Positions 33,887-42,516 of a stretch of DNA of 56,233 bases are shown piece after piece. The stretch's first letter is position 1, and each line of letters starts with the position of its first letter. The DNA comes from Thermoflexus sp042408815 (GTDB lineage Bacteria; Chloroflexota; Anaerolineae; Thermoflexales; Thermoflexaceae). Position numbers and translations under genes: made by a program. The DNA lies in the NCBI RefSeq assembly GCF_042408815.1, contig NZ_JBHOQR010000028.1, positions 1 to 56,233 on the forward strand, read 5' to 3'. The notes beneath the pieces are model-generated. The model searched no databases and was not told where the DNA came from. It saw nothing but the letters and a program-made list of their open reading frames with translations.

Positions 33887-34941
33887 CCCTGGTCCTCCCC
33901 GGATGGAAAAAGCTTAAGGAGGATGCTGGCTACCATGCCGGACACCGCTGCGCCCACCGCAATGCCAGCCAGAGTGGCCAGATGCCCACCTTTAGGAGTC
34001 ATAGCCAGCTCCGCGAAGATGCTCCCTGGGGACGGGGTTGCCACTAATCCGGCTCCCGTGAGCAGAAAGGTGAAGACAGCCGACATCCCACCGGCGATCA
34101 TGGCCAGGATAAGGATCGGCCGCATCAGGACGTAAGGGAAGTAAACCTCATGGATGCCACCGAAGAAATGAATGACGATAGCTCCCGGCACCGAAGGGCG
34201 CACCGAGCGCGGTCCGAACAACCAGTAAGCAATCAGGAGCCCCAGACCTGGCCCCGGGTTGGTTTCCAGGAGGAAAAAGATCGACTTGCCCTTCTGGGCA
34301 GCTTCTGCTACCCCTAGAGGGGCCAGCACGCCGTGATTGATCGCGTTGTTGAGGAAAAGAACTTTACCGGGCTCAATGATGATCGAGGCCAGAGGAAGCA
34401 GGCGGGCCTGCACCAGAAATCCGACGCCTGCCGCCAGGGCCTGCGAAACCGCCTCAACGACAGGCCCAATGAGCACATGGCCCAGGGCTGCCAGCGCCCC
34501 ACCCAGGATACCAGCGGAGAAGTTGTTAACCAACATTTCAAACCCAATCGGGATCTTTCCCTGAACAGCACGATCGAATTGCTTGATCAGCCACGCTCCC
34601 GCCGGGCCAACAATCATCGCACCCAGGAACATGGGGATCTGAGTCCCTACGGCGATCCCGGCAGTGGCGATGGCTCCCACAACAGCTCCTCGCTGGCCGT
34701 GAACCAGATATCCACCGGTATAGCCGATCAAGATCGGGAGCAGAAAGCGGATTAGCGGAGACACCAGCTCAGCCAGCTTGGGATTTGGGAGCCAGCCCGT
34801 AGGGATAAAGAAGGCTGTGATGAGCCCCCAAGCGATGAACGCGGCAATATTGGGGATGACCATATTGGCCAGGAAGCCTCCAATTCGCTGAAGCCAGGCC
34901 TGAAGGCCACGCGCAGCCAGTGGCATAGGAACCGTCGTCAT
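33883..34941 (-). CDS. PTS EIIC permease, mannitol type
   Basis: 352-aa membrane channel of the fructose-mannitol PTS family. Seen: IGGFLANMVIPNIAAFIAWG at the N-terminus, GPAGAWLIKQFD, FLLETNPGPGLG and the conserved GGIHEVYFPYVLM (GGIHE substrate motif). Start ATG 34941 sits 8 nt after AAAGGAGG. The mannitol permease MtlA carries EIIC, EIIB and EIIA fused; here they are three separate overlapping genes. Substrate probably a hexitol (mannitol, sorbitol or galactitol); sequence does not decide. Confidence 0.92.
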   Translation of the reverse strand: MTTVPMPLAARGLQAWLQRIGGFLANMVIPNIAAFIAWGLITAFFIPTGWLPNPKLAELVSPLIRFLLPILIGYTGGYLVHGQRGAVVGAIATAGIAVGTQIPMFLGAMIVGPAGAWLIKQFDRAVQGKIPIGFEMLVNNFSAGILGGALAALGHVLIGPVVEAVSQALAAGVGFLVQARLLPLASIIIEPGKVLFLNNAINHGVLAPLGVAEAAQKGKSIFFLLETNPGPGLGLLIAYWLFGPRSVRPSVPGAIVIHFFGGIHEVYFPYVLMRPILILAMIAGGMSAVFTFLLTGAGLVATPSPGSIFAELAMTPKGGHLATLAGIAVGAAVSGMVASILLKLFPSGEDQG

Positions 34942-34954
34942 GGCGCACCTCCTT

Positions 34955-35899
34955 TTAGAGGGGTTCAACGCTGGTTTGAGCCAACACAGATTCCAGATCA
35001 TCTGCTCGAAACCTGGCAATCTCTCCCGAGATCGTCACGGCTGTAGCCAGGGCAGCGGCGAATCGAAGGGCTTTCGGTGGCGGGAAGCCTTGTAAAGAGA
35101 AATGAAGAAACGCTCCAAGCAGTGCATCTCCTGCCCCAACCGACTGGCGAATTTGAACCCGGGGAACTCGGGCCCACCAGATCTCACAACCATCGGTCCA
35201 CACCGCACCATCCTGATCCAGGGAGAGTAGAACTTGGCACCCCCATTTCCGAGCGAACTGCCAGGCTGCTATTCCTCCATCGCGGACATTCTGGATCGCA
35301 CGGCCCAGAATTCCCTCCGCCTCAACTCGATTGGGCTTGATTAGACGCGGGCGGGCTTCTAAACCAAGAGCTAGGGGTGGACCAGAAGTATCTAGAGCCA
35401 CAGCTCCATTCCGCTCATGAATGCACTCGATCAGGCGAGCATACAGATCTTCCGGAGCCCCTGGCGGCAGGCTTCCCGAGAGCACGACCCATAACCCTGG
35501 TCGAAGCAGTGTAGCGAGCCGCTTTACAACCCCCTCTACAGCGTTCTGGTCCACCCAGGGACCAAGTTCGTTGATTTTGGTTTCTATGCCAGATTCAGGA
35601 TCCAATATGGTGGTGTTGATTCGAGTCTCTCCGTGCTCCAGGAACATGAAATCCAGCGCCAGGCCTTCCCGTCGCAGCAGATCCAGAAGCAGGAGACCAA
35701 TATGTCCTGCGGCCAGAGCAAAGACCAGCGAGGAGGTGCCAAGCTGGTGAAGGATGCGGGAAACATTAATTCCTTTCCCTCCTGGGGTGTAATAAACCTC
35801 TTGAGCCCGATAGATAGCCCCTTCTCGGAATCCCGGCACAATCATGGTTCGATCTAAAGCAGGATTTAAAGTAACGGTGAGCACCATGGCGGTCTGCAT
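34955..35899 (-). CDS. PfkB family hexose-phosphate kinase (1-phosphofructokinase / tagatose-6-phosphate kinase type)
   Basis: 314-aa ribokinase-fold kinase. Seen: TVTLNPALDRT start, YTPGGKGINVSRIL substrate motif, VVLSGSLPPGAP, IKPNRVEAEGILG, and the catalytic VGAGDALLGAF. These are the features of the 1-phosphofructokinase/LacC group, which phosphorylates a ketohexose phosphate to the bisphosphate. Start ATG 35899 follows AAGGAG. Ten nt behind deoR and 13 nt before EIIC. Confidence 0.9.
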   Translation of the reverse strand: MQTAMVLTVTLNPALDRTMIVPGFREGAIYRAQEVYYTPGGKGINVSRILHQLGTSSLVFALAAGHIGLLLLDLLRREGLALDFMFLEHGETRINTTILDPESGIETKINELGPWVDQNAVEGVVKRLATLLRPGLWVVLSGSLPPGAPEDLYARLIECIHERNGAVALDTSGPPLALGLEARPRLIKPNRVEAEGILGRAIQNVRDGGIAAWQFARKWGCQVLLSLDQDGAVWTDGCEIWWARVPRVQIRQSVGAGDALLGAFLHFSLQGFPPPKALRFAAALATAVTISGEIARFRADDLESVLAQTSVEPL

Positions 35900-35909
35900 C
35901 CACATCTCC

Positions 35910-36686
35910 TTAGACGAGGAAAACATGGATGCCAATGGCTTCAATCTGTTGAATCACCTCTGGCTCAGCCCCATCATCTGTGATCAGGACATCGATAGAT
36001 TGCAAGGAGGCAATCTGTGCGAAATACACCTTGCCGAATTTGGAATGATCCGCTACCGTGATGACTTGCCGGCTGGCTGCTATCATCGCCTGCTTTGTTC
36101 GAGCCTCAATCGGATTGGGGGTAGTCAGGCCGCGTTCCAGGGAGATGCCATTTGTCGCCAAGAAAACCTTGTCTGCATTGAGCTGGGAGAGCATCTGCTC
36201 GGCGAAGGGACCAACGGCCGCGGCGGTCCGGGGACGCAGGGAGCCTCCAATGAAGATCACCTCAATACCTGGACTCCCCATCAGCTCCATAGCGATGTTC
36301 AGCGCATTAGTGACTACGGTAAGTGAACGCCGGGCTTTGATCGCCTTCGCAATATGAATGGTAGTTGTCCCCGCATCGAGAATGACGGTGTCACCATCTG
36401 CGATAAGCTCCGCGGCCTTCTGCCCGATCCGGATTTTCTCCTCTAAGTGGCGGGTGGCTCGCTCCTCCAACTGCAGTTCCAGACCCATGGGTTCGGCAAG
36501 GATGGCCCCCCCATGGGTTCGCTGCAAAACCCCCATCTGCTCCAGGATGGTCAGATCCCGGCGGATTGTAGCTTCAGATACCCCAAAACGCTCCGCCAGC
36601 TCGGCAACGACTACACGCCCCTGGGTGCGGACAAGTTCGGCAATACGCCGCTGGCGTTCTTCAGCAAAGAGATCCTTCAGGCTCAT
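35910..36686 (-). CDS. DeoR family transcriptional repressor of the PTS operon
   Basis: About 258 aa. Seen: N-terminal winged helix RQRRIAELVRTQGRVVVAEL then RFGVSEATIRRDL, the DeoR signature, and a C-terminal sugar-phosphate sensor domain (DAGTTTIHIAKAI, NALNIAMEL, GGSLRPRTAAAVGP, ADHSKFGK). ATG 36686 is chosen; the in-frame upstream codon is TTG at 36695. First gene of its operon; likely autoregulates through the repeats around its promoter, with a sugar phosphate from the pathway as inducer (family knowledge). Confidence 0.93.
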   Translation of the reverse strand: MSLKDLFAEERQRRIAELVRTQGRVVVAELAERFGVSEATIRRDLTILEQMGVLQRTHGGAILAEPMGLELQLEERATRHLEEKIRIGQKAAELIADGDTVILDAGTTTIHIAKAIKARRSLTVVTNALNIAMELMGSPGIEVIFIGGSLRPRTAAAVGPFAEQMLSQLNADKVFLATNGISLERGLTTPNPIEARTKQAMIAASRQVITVADHSKFGKVYFAQIASLQSIDVLITDDGAEPEVIQQIEAIGIHVFLV

Positions 36687-36705
36687 GGCGTTCAATTGTG
36701 CTCGA

Positions 36706-36747
36706 TTGTTTTTGATTTATTTTAGCGTCTATGTTTGTTTTTGTCAA
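36706..36747 (-). promoter_or_regulatory. Promoter of the deoR-pfkB-PTS operon with two direct-repeat operator half-sites
   Basis: On the minus strand: -35 TTGACA (36747-36742), exactly 17 nt, -10 TAAAAT (36724-36719); near-consensus sigma-70. The 9-mer CAAAAACAA occurs twice in the same direction, at 36743-36735 (overlapping -35) and 36714-36706 (around the predicted transcription start), 29 bp apart or about three helical turns. DeoR-family repressors commonly bind such repeats. Confidence 0.75.
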
Positions 36748-37011
36748 GTGGGGCGGGGGGCTGTTCGAAAAAACAGGGGGTTGACTGGAGGAGGGCGGCG
36801 AGGCATTTAGATATGGCAACAGCATTCACCTCAAAGAAGAGATCGGCGATGCAGCGAGCTCGTCTTCCTTATTCCGAAGATTCAGCAGACGGTCCAATAC
36901 CATTTTCAAGGATAAGCCATGGTCCCCAGCGCGGCAGCGGGGACAACCCCGCTTCGATGACGAGGCATGGATGATGTAGTAGTATCCGAGGCTAGGGCAG
37001 ATGTCTTAGGG

Positions 37012-37048
37012 GGAATCGCTTCTTCATAGCCCAGGAAGCGGCGATTCC
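37012..37048. repeat. Imperfect inverted repeat
   Basis: GGAATCGCTTC (37012-37022) faces GAAGCGGCGATTCC (37035-37048); the arms are complementary except for a 3-nt bulge, with a 12-nt loop. No U-tract. It looks like a small dispersed element rather than a terminator. Confidence 0.4.
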
Positions 37049-37166
37049 ATCACCGCTTGAAGCGCTGATCATGACCGGGTGTGTCAGTGGCCTCTGACCC
37101 TACCCTCCTCTTCCCGATTCGGGGAGAGGAAGGGCCAGCTGGATGCCGGCCTCCTTTTTGAATTGA

Positions 37167-37195
37167 ATAGGGGCAGCCCGGGGGGTCGCCCCTAT
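37167..37195. repeat. Inverted repeat ATAGGGGC / GCCCCTAT
   Basis: Perfect 8-bp arms at 37167-37174 and 37188-37195 with a 13-nt G/C-rich loop, AT-rich on both outer sides (TTTAAT on the right). It could be a bidirectional terminator or a copy of a dispersed palindromic repeat. Confidence 0.45.
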
Positions 37196-37532
37196 TTAAT
37201 CCGTCCGCTCTTTGGCGCCTATCTGGCCAGTACGAGGGAGCTGCATGTCTTGAATCGAGGCCTTCCAACCCGGCCCTGCCGTCAGTTGCGAAAAGCGCGC
37301 TCCAGGTCCTGGAAAGCCTTCTCAGGGGCGCACTTGGGCATATCTTCTACCAAGGGGCATTTTGCCGCTTCCAGGTATTCCACGCCTCATGGAGCTGGGC
37401 GGCGGAGCTGTATTGGGATCCAGCTTGAACCGGAAGGCCTGGGTTACCCGCATCTCGCCAGAGAACCATAGAGCAAGGATTTATCGTTGAGAGGGTGAGC
37501 CGGACGAAGCAGCTGGCGGCGCTTCCATTCCC

Positions 37533-38702
37533 TTAAGCCTTGAAGGGAAAACCCCTTGAACCCTCAGGCGGCCTTTCCCCTCGATAGATCCGTGGGACCC
37601 GGGAGGAGATCCGAGTCGTGATCTCATAGTTGATGGTGCCGGCCCACGTCGCCAGCTCTTCCGCGCGAATCTCCGCCTCCCCCTGTCGGCCCAGAATCAC
37701 CACCTCATCCCCGATCTTCACGCCCGTGATCCCAGTGACGTCCACCACGATCTGGTCCATGCTCACCCGGCCGCGCACCGGAGCCCGCTGGCCCTGGATC
37801 AGAACATACCCCCGATTGGAAAGGGCCCGCGGATAGCCGTCGCCGTAACCGATGGGCACCAGCGCCATCCGGGATTCCCGTTCCGCGACGAACGTCCGGC
37901 CATACCCCACCGATTCCCCTGGGGCCAGGGTCCACACCCGGATCACCCGGCTTTTGATGGTCATGGCCGGATGCAGGGGGAAGGGAGGCTCCCACTCCGT
38001 AGAAGGGCGCATCCCATAGAGGGCCAGCCCCGGGCGCACGGCCTCGAAGTGAGCGGAGCGGAAGCGCATCGTCGCCGCGCTGTTCGCGGCATGACGGAGG
38101 GAAACCCGGATCCCAGCAGATTCCAGGGCGACAATGACCTCCTCAAACCGACGCAGCTGACGCATCACGAAGGAAGGGTCGCTCTCATCGGCGGTCGCAA
38201 AGTGCGTATAGAGGCCCTCCACCATGAGGCCATCCATCGTCCGCAGCGCGCGAAGGAAATCCACCGTATCCTCGGGGGAAATCCCCGCCCGCCCCATCCC
38301 GGTATCAACCTCCACGTGGGCCAGGACGACCCGCCCGGCTCCCCGGGCGATCGCGTCCAGGGCCTGGGCGGCCTCGATGGTGGAAAGCGTGGGGGTTAAC
38401 TGCCAACGAACGGCCTCGGAAGCCTCCTCGGGCATCAGGGGAGCCATCACCAGAATGGGCGCCTCAATGCCCGCCTGACGGAGGACGATCCCTTCGCCGA
38501 GGCGGTGGACGGCCAGGCGGGACGCGCCAGCAGCCAGGACCGTCCGGGCGACGGGGATCGCGCCGTGGCCGTAGGCATCCGCCTTGACCACGGCGATGAT
38601 CTCTACCCGCTCGCCCACCCATCGTTTCAACGCCCGCGTGTTCTCCGCGATTGCGTCCAGATCCACCTCCGCCCATGTCAGGGGAGACGCCTTCAGGGTC
38701 AT
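37533..38702 (-). CDS. alr: Alanine racemase
   Basis: 389-aa fold-type III PLP racemase giving D-Ala for peptidoglycan. Seen: PLP lysine K40 in VVKADAYGHG, HVEVDTGMGRAG, GLYTHFATAD, RPGLALYGMRPS, catalytic Tyr in VGYGRTF, and RVSMDQIVVDVT. Start ATG 38702 follows AAGGAGGAGGG; the frame is open far upstream but that stretch overlaps the divergent oxidase gene. Divergent from the DAO-type oxidase. Confidence 0.95.
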   Translation of the reverse strand: MTLKASPLTWAEVDLDAIAENTRALKRWVGERVEIIAVVKADAYGHGAIPVARTVLAAGASRLAVHRLGEGIVLRQAGIEAPILVMAPLMPEEASEAVRWQLTPTLSTIEAAQALDAIARGAGRVVLAHVEVDTGMGRAGISPEDTVDFLRALRTMDGLMVEGLYTHFATADESDPSFVMRQLRRFEEVIVALESAGIRVSLRHAANSAATMRFRSAHFEAVRPGLALYGMRPSTEWEPPFPLHPAMTIKSRVIRVWTLAPGESVGYGRTFVAERESRMALVPIGYGDGYPRALSNRGYVLIQGQRAPVRGRVSMDQIVVDVTGITGVKIGDEVVILGRQGEAEIRAEELATWAGTINYEITTRISSRVPRIYRGERPPEGSRGFPFKA

Positions 38703-38814
38703 CCCTCCTCCTTGAGAAAGCCCATCACGTCCTCTCAATGGGCGTTGCGTCGCCGGCTTCCTTCTCCACCCTCCTTCGCGACTTCCCGACGTGTTGGAAA
38801 CCAAGCCCGCTGGT

Positions 38815-38843
38815 ATTATAGCGTTGGATCCTATCGCGGTCAT
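38815..38843 (-). promoter_or_regulatory. Promoter of alr
   Basis: On the minus strand: ATGACC (38843-38838) as -35, 17-nt spacer, consensus -10 TATAAT (38820-38815). It predicts a leader of about 105 nt before the alr ATG. Confidence 0.6.
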
Positions 38844-38954
38844 CATCCCCAACCGAAGGGCCCGATCGCTCTCCCGGAGGATGGGCCATCCGAGGGGACC
38901 TGGGATCCGCGAAAGGCCTGAGCGAATCCCATCCTGGGAACATCGGAGGAGCCT

Positions 38955-40139
38955 ATGCGGTCGGGGCTTGCGAACTTGGGGGCTTCTCCCCGCACAGCGG
39001 ATCTGGCGATCATCGGCGGGGGGATCGCCGGGGCGGCGGCCGCCTTCTACGCGGCCCGCGCAGGCTTTCGGACCGTGGTGGTGGAACGCAAGCCGTGGCT
39101 GGGCGCATTGACGACCGCCGTGGCTGTGGCCTGCTTCCGCGCCCAATGGGACGACCCGGACTTCGCGTACCTGATGGTCCCAAGCATCGCCACGTATGAG
39201 CGGTTCGCGGAGGAGATCGGCATCCCCGGCTATGAGATCGGCCTGCGTCAACAGGGATGGCTGTTCGCCACGACGGATCCTCAAGGCTTCGACCGTTTTC
39301 AACGCTGGGTCGAAGGCCAGCGACGCCTGGGGATCACCGACACCGAACTCTGGACGGGGGATGAGGCCCGGCGGCGCTTCCCATGGCTTTCCCACGATGT
39401 GACGGCCGCCACGTTCCGAGCCCGGGATGGGTGGCTTTCGCCGCACGAAGTGGTTTACGGCTACGCGCGGGCCAGCGGGGCGACCTTCCTGCTGGAGACG
39501 GAGGCGCTCCGGATCCACACCGCCAGCGGGCGGGTCCTCGGCGTGGAAACCTCCCGCGGGTTCCTCGCCGCGCCCCAGGTGGTCATCGCCGCAGGGCCGT
39601 TCTCCCGCCGCCTGGCCGCCACCGCCGGGGTGGACCTCCCGCTGTTCCTGCTCCGGCGCCAGCGGGCCTTCGTTGCCGATCCGGCCATCCCCTCTGACGC
39701 CCCGATGGTAGCGGACGACGACACCGGGGTGTACTGGCGACCGGAGGCCGGGGGGGCTTTTCTGGGGTGGGGCTGGCCGGAGTCGCCAGGCGAGCCTCAG
39801 GACCCCGTCCCCACGGATCCCCTGTTCCCGGCCCGCGTCCTCGAGGGCGCGGCGCGGCTCGCCCCTTTCTTCCGGGAAGTGGCGGCCCGGCTGACCCGGG
39901 ATCGAGTATCCGTCGCTGCGGGTCAGTATACATGCACGCCCGATGGGAAACCACTTATTGGAGGCTGTCCGCCAGTGGAGGGCTTGTATGTGCTGACCGG
40001 GGATAACGGCTACGGGATTGAGAGTGCGCCCCAGGCCGCGCGGCACCTTATCGCCGTTATGACCGGTCAGCTCCCTGAAGCGGAGAACCGCTTCCGAGTC
40101 CATCGGACCTTCCGCCCAACTGGAAAGAAGGTCCTGTGA
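38955..40139 (+). CDS. FAD-dependent oxidoreductase, D-amino acid / sarcosine oxidase (DAO) family
   Basis: 394-aa flavoprotein. Seen: N-terminal FAD motif LAIIGGGIAGAAAAFYAARAG, VVVERKPWLGALTT, a central substrate domain, AAPQVVIAAGPFS, and C-terminal TPDGKPLIGGCPPVEGLYV followed by GDNGYGIESAPQAA, all DAO hallmarks. Oxidises the C-N bond of an amino or imino acid; the exact substrate is not readable. CGGAGGAGCC before ATG. A PLP dehydratase follows after 39 nt, and alanine racemase is divergent, suggesting amino-acid turnover. Confidence 0.87.
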   Translation: MRSGLANLGASPRTADLAIIGGGIAGAAAAFYAARAGFRTVVVERKPWLGALTTAVAVACFRAQWDDPDFAYLMVPSIATYERFAEEIGIPGYEIGLRQQGWLFATTDPQGFDRFQRWVEGQRRLGITDTELWTGDEARRRFPWLSHDVTAATFRARDGWLSPHEVVYGYARASGATFLLETEALRIHTASGRVLGVETSRGFLAAPQVVIAAGPFSRRLAATAGVDLPLFLLRRQRAFVADPAIPSDAPMVADDDTGVYWRPEAGGAFLGWGWPESPGEPQDPVPTDPLFPARVLEGAARLAPFFREVAARLTRDRVSVAAGQYTCTPDGKPLIGGCPPVEGLYVLTGDNGYGIESAPQAARHLIAVMTGQLPEAENRFRVHRTFRPTGKKVL

Positions 40140-40178
40140 GAGGCCGCTCTTTCAGCATCCTGCTCAGCGGAGGCAGAG

Positions 40179-41141
40179 ATGTCCGAGCCGCCCATGCCCA
40201 CGTTCACGGATGTGCTGCGCGCCCGACAGGTCGTGGGACGCTTCCTGCCACGCACTCCCCTCTACCGCTATCCGAGCTTGGACGCGCTGCTAAGAGCGCG
40301 GGTCTATGTGAAGCACGAGAACTTCCAGCCTATCGGCGCCTTTAAGGTTCGAGGAGGCGTGTATCTCATGTCCCGGCTCTCGCCGGAGGAGCAATCCCGG
40401 GGAGTGATCACCGCCTCCACCGGCAACCATGGCCAGTCCATCGCCTATGCCGCGGCCCTCTTCCATGTCCGGGCCGTGATCGTGGTGCCCCAGAGCGCCA
40501 ATCCGGTCAAGGTGGAAGCGATCCGCGCCTACGGCGCCGAAATCCGCGTGCACGGCCGGGATTTCGATGACGCCCGGGCTTACTGTGAACAGGCCGCCAC
40601 TGAAGAAGGCCTCCGCTACATCTCCTCCGGCGACGAGCCGGACCTGATCGCCGGGGTCGCCACCGAGACCCTGGAGATCCTGGAGGAGCAGCCGGAGATA
40701 GAAATGATCTTCGTGCCGGTAGGTGGAGGGAGCGGCGCGGCGGGGGCATGCCTGGTGGCGAAGACCCTGAACCCTCAGATCCGGGTGATCGGCGTGCAGT
40801 CTGCCCGCGCGCCCGCCGCCTATCTCACTTGGCGGCATCGACGCTGGATGGAGGCGCCGATGGAGACGCTGGCGGAGGGCCTGGCCACGCGGCGGCCGTT
40901 CATGCTGCCCCAGCGGATCATGTGGGAGAAGTTGGACGACTTCCTCCTGGTGGAGGATGAGGAGCTGGTGGAGGGCGTGCGGATCTATTTGGAAAAAGCG
41001 AAGACGCTGGCGGAGCCCGCAGGGGCCGCCCCCCTGGCCGCCGCCCTCCGGATGCGGGAACAGATCCGGGGGAAGACCATCGCCTTGATCCTGAGCGGGG
41101 GGAACGTGTCTCCCGAGCAGCTCCGTCGTTTTCTCCTCTAA
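40179..41141 (+). CDS. Threonine/serine dehydratase-like PLP enzyme
   Basis: 320-aa fold-type II enzyme. Seen: PLP lysine K56 in PIGAFKVRGG, the substrate loop TASTGNHGQS, phosphate loop VGGGSGAAG, and C-terminal ALILSGGNVS (cofactor-ring Ser/Gly motif). No C-terminal ACT domain, so a catabolic threonine ammonia-lyase or a serine racemase-type protein. With tdh-kbl at the left end of the window, the organism has two apparent routes for threonine. Probably co-transcribed with the oxidase upstream. Confidence 0.87.
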   Translation: MSEPPMPTFTDVLRARQVVGRFLPRTPLYRYPSLDALLRARVYVKHENFQPIGAFKVRGGVYLMSRLSPEEQSRGVITASTGNHGQSIAYAAALFHVRAVIVVPQSANPVKVEAIRAYGAEIRVHGRDFDDARAYCEQAATEEGLRYISSGDEPDLIAGVATETLEILEEQPEIEMIFVPVGGGSGAAGACLVAKTLNPQIRVIGVQSARAPAAYLTWRHRRWMEAPMETLAEGLATRRPFMLPQRIMWEKLDDFLLVEDEELVEGVRIYLEKAKTLAEPAGAAPLAAALRMREQIRGKTIALILSGGNVSPEQLRRFLL

Positions 41142-41206
41142 GCGGTTTCCGGCCGGGGATGCGGGAGACGGCAGGGCACGGCAGCCCCTCACCTCGAGCC
41201 GGTCGA

Positions 41207-41989
41207 TCACCCGCCCGCGCTCGTGTAGTGGCGGAGCGCGTAGCGCCAGAAGGAGCGGCTGATCCCGAAGAGGATCACGGCGATCAGGAGACCGGCCAGA
41301 GCCCCTTCCGGCCGCAGCCAGCCCAGGGCCGCCTGGGCCGGCACCGTGGTGATGAACGCAATCGGGACAATAAAAGTTAAGACGATCCGCACCCAGGTGG
41401 GGAAGGCCGTCACGGGGAAACGGCCGGCCTCGAAGAAGGTATAAATCAATTCCATAATATTCCCCACCTCCACAAACCAGAAAGCCAGGGTGATGAGAAC
41501 CATCAGCAGCGAGTAGAAGATCACCAGGCCGGCGAGGAGCATCACCCCGAACAGGAGCAGGCGATCCGGCGAAGGCCACCCTAGCCGGCTCAAAGCCCAG
41601 GCCACCACCCCCAGGCCCAGTAGGATATCCGTGAGATGCCAGATCTGCATCTGCTGGAAGGAGACCAAGAACTGGCTGTCCAGAGGGCGCAGCAGGGTGA
41701 AATCCAGGGTGCCCTTACGGATCGCCTCCGGGATCTCCTCCAGGTTTGGGCGGAAGAGGGCGGCCATCACGCCTTCGAAGGCGATGAAAAGCCCGGCCAC
41801 GATCACGGCTTCCTCATAGCGCCAGCCGCCCAGCCGGGGGCGATGCATGAAGAACACCTGGAGCGCCGCCAGCGTCCAGAGAGAGGAGGCAACTGCCACC
41901 AGGGCATTGGCCAGGAAATCGGCCCGATATTCCATAGCGGCCATCAGGTTGGCCTTGAAAAACCGAAGGAGAACCCGCACGTAGGTCAT
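41207..41989 (-). CDS. ABC-2 type transporter permease (DUF990-like)
   Basis: 260-aa membrane protein with six hydrophobic segments. Seen: MTYVRVLLRFFKANLMAAMEY, FRPNLEEIPEAIRKGTLDF and LLRPLDSQFLVS, the hallmark cytoplasmic loop of this permease group. These permeases normally come as a pair with an ATPase gene; neither is next to it here. Its ATG overlaps the stop of the PNPOx-like gene (ATGA). Confidence 0.82.
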   Translation of the reverse strand: MTYVRVLLRFFKANLMAAMEYRADFLANALVAVASSLWTLAALQVFFMHRPRLGGWRYEEAVIVAGLFIAFEGVMAALFRPNLEEIPEAIRKGTLDFTLLRPLDSQFLVSFQQMQIWHLTDILLGLGVVAWALSRLGWPSPDRLLLFGVMLLAGLVIFYSLLMVLITLAFWFVEVGNIMELIYTFFEAGRFPVTAFPTWVRIVLTFIVPIAFITTVPAQAALGWLRPEGALAGLLIAVILFGISRSFWRYALRHYTSAGG

Positions 41990-42456
41990 CCCAGGCGCCA
42001 CTCCACCCGATAGCCGAATCCTTTGGTGTTGTCGATCCAGCGCACCCAGCGCGGGGTGATCCGATACAGCCGGGCATGGGCCAGGGCCTGGGGTAGCTCT
42101 TGGATGAACGGGAACTTCTCCCGATATCGGGCCATCACCCGTTCCCGCTCCGCTGGATCCTCCACAGTCTCCGCTATCCCGGTCAGCTGAAGGCCCTGGA
42201 TGGTCCTCCAGTCCCACGGCTCCCCATGGACGGTCACGGCGACTTCCGGTCGGGCGATGAGATGACGAACGTGCCGGCTTTCCGGGGAAGAGAGGAAATA
42301 GAGCCGCAGCCGTTCGTCGTGGACGAAGTAGAGCGAAGCCACGTAGGGATGGCCACTCTCATCCACAGTTGCCAAGGTCAAGGTCGAGCGACGGCTCAGG
42401 AAACGGAGGGCCGCTTCCCAAGCCTCTCCCGTATGAGGCGGAACGGACTCGGCCAT
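41986..42456 (-). CDS. Pyridoxamine 5'-phosphate oxidase-like flavin-binding protein
   Basis: 156-aa split-barrel protein: LATVDESGHPYVASLYFVHDER, LYFLSSPESRHVRHLIARPEVAVTV, GLQLTGIAETV. The family binds FMN, F420 or heme; many are of unknown role. True PdxH C-terminal motifs are absent. Start ATG 42456 has no clear ribosome site; ATG 42492 is an alternative. It lies directly behind tRNA-Leu. Confidence 0.8.
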   Translation of the reverse strand: MAESVPPHTGEAWEAALRFLSRRSTLTLATVDESGHPYVASLYFVHDERLRLYFLSSPESRHVRHLIARPEVAVTVHGEPWDWRTIQGLQLTGIAETVEDPAERERVMARYREKFPFIQELPQALAHARLYRITPRWVRWIDNTKGFGYRVEWRLG

Positions 42457-42516
42457 GCAGGACCGCCCTGTGGGTGGAGGAGAGGTTTCCATTGGAATCC
42501 AGATCCTGCTCGCAGA

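Larger units (their letters stand above)
36784..37532. other. Gene-free 750-bp region with dispersed-type inverted repeats
   Basis: No convincing reading frame on either strand; short open frames have poor codon bias. It holds two hairpin-forming elements listed separately (37012-37048, 37167-37195) and stretches of lower GC. Confidence 0.6.
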
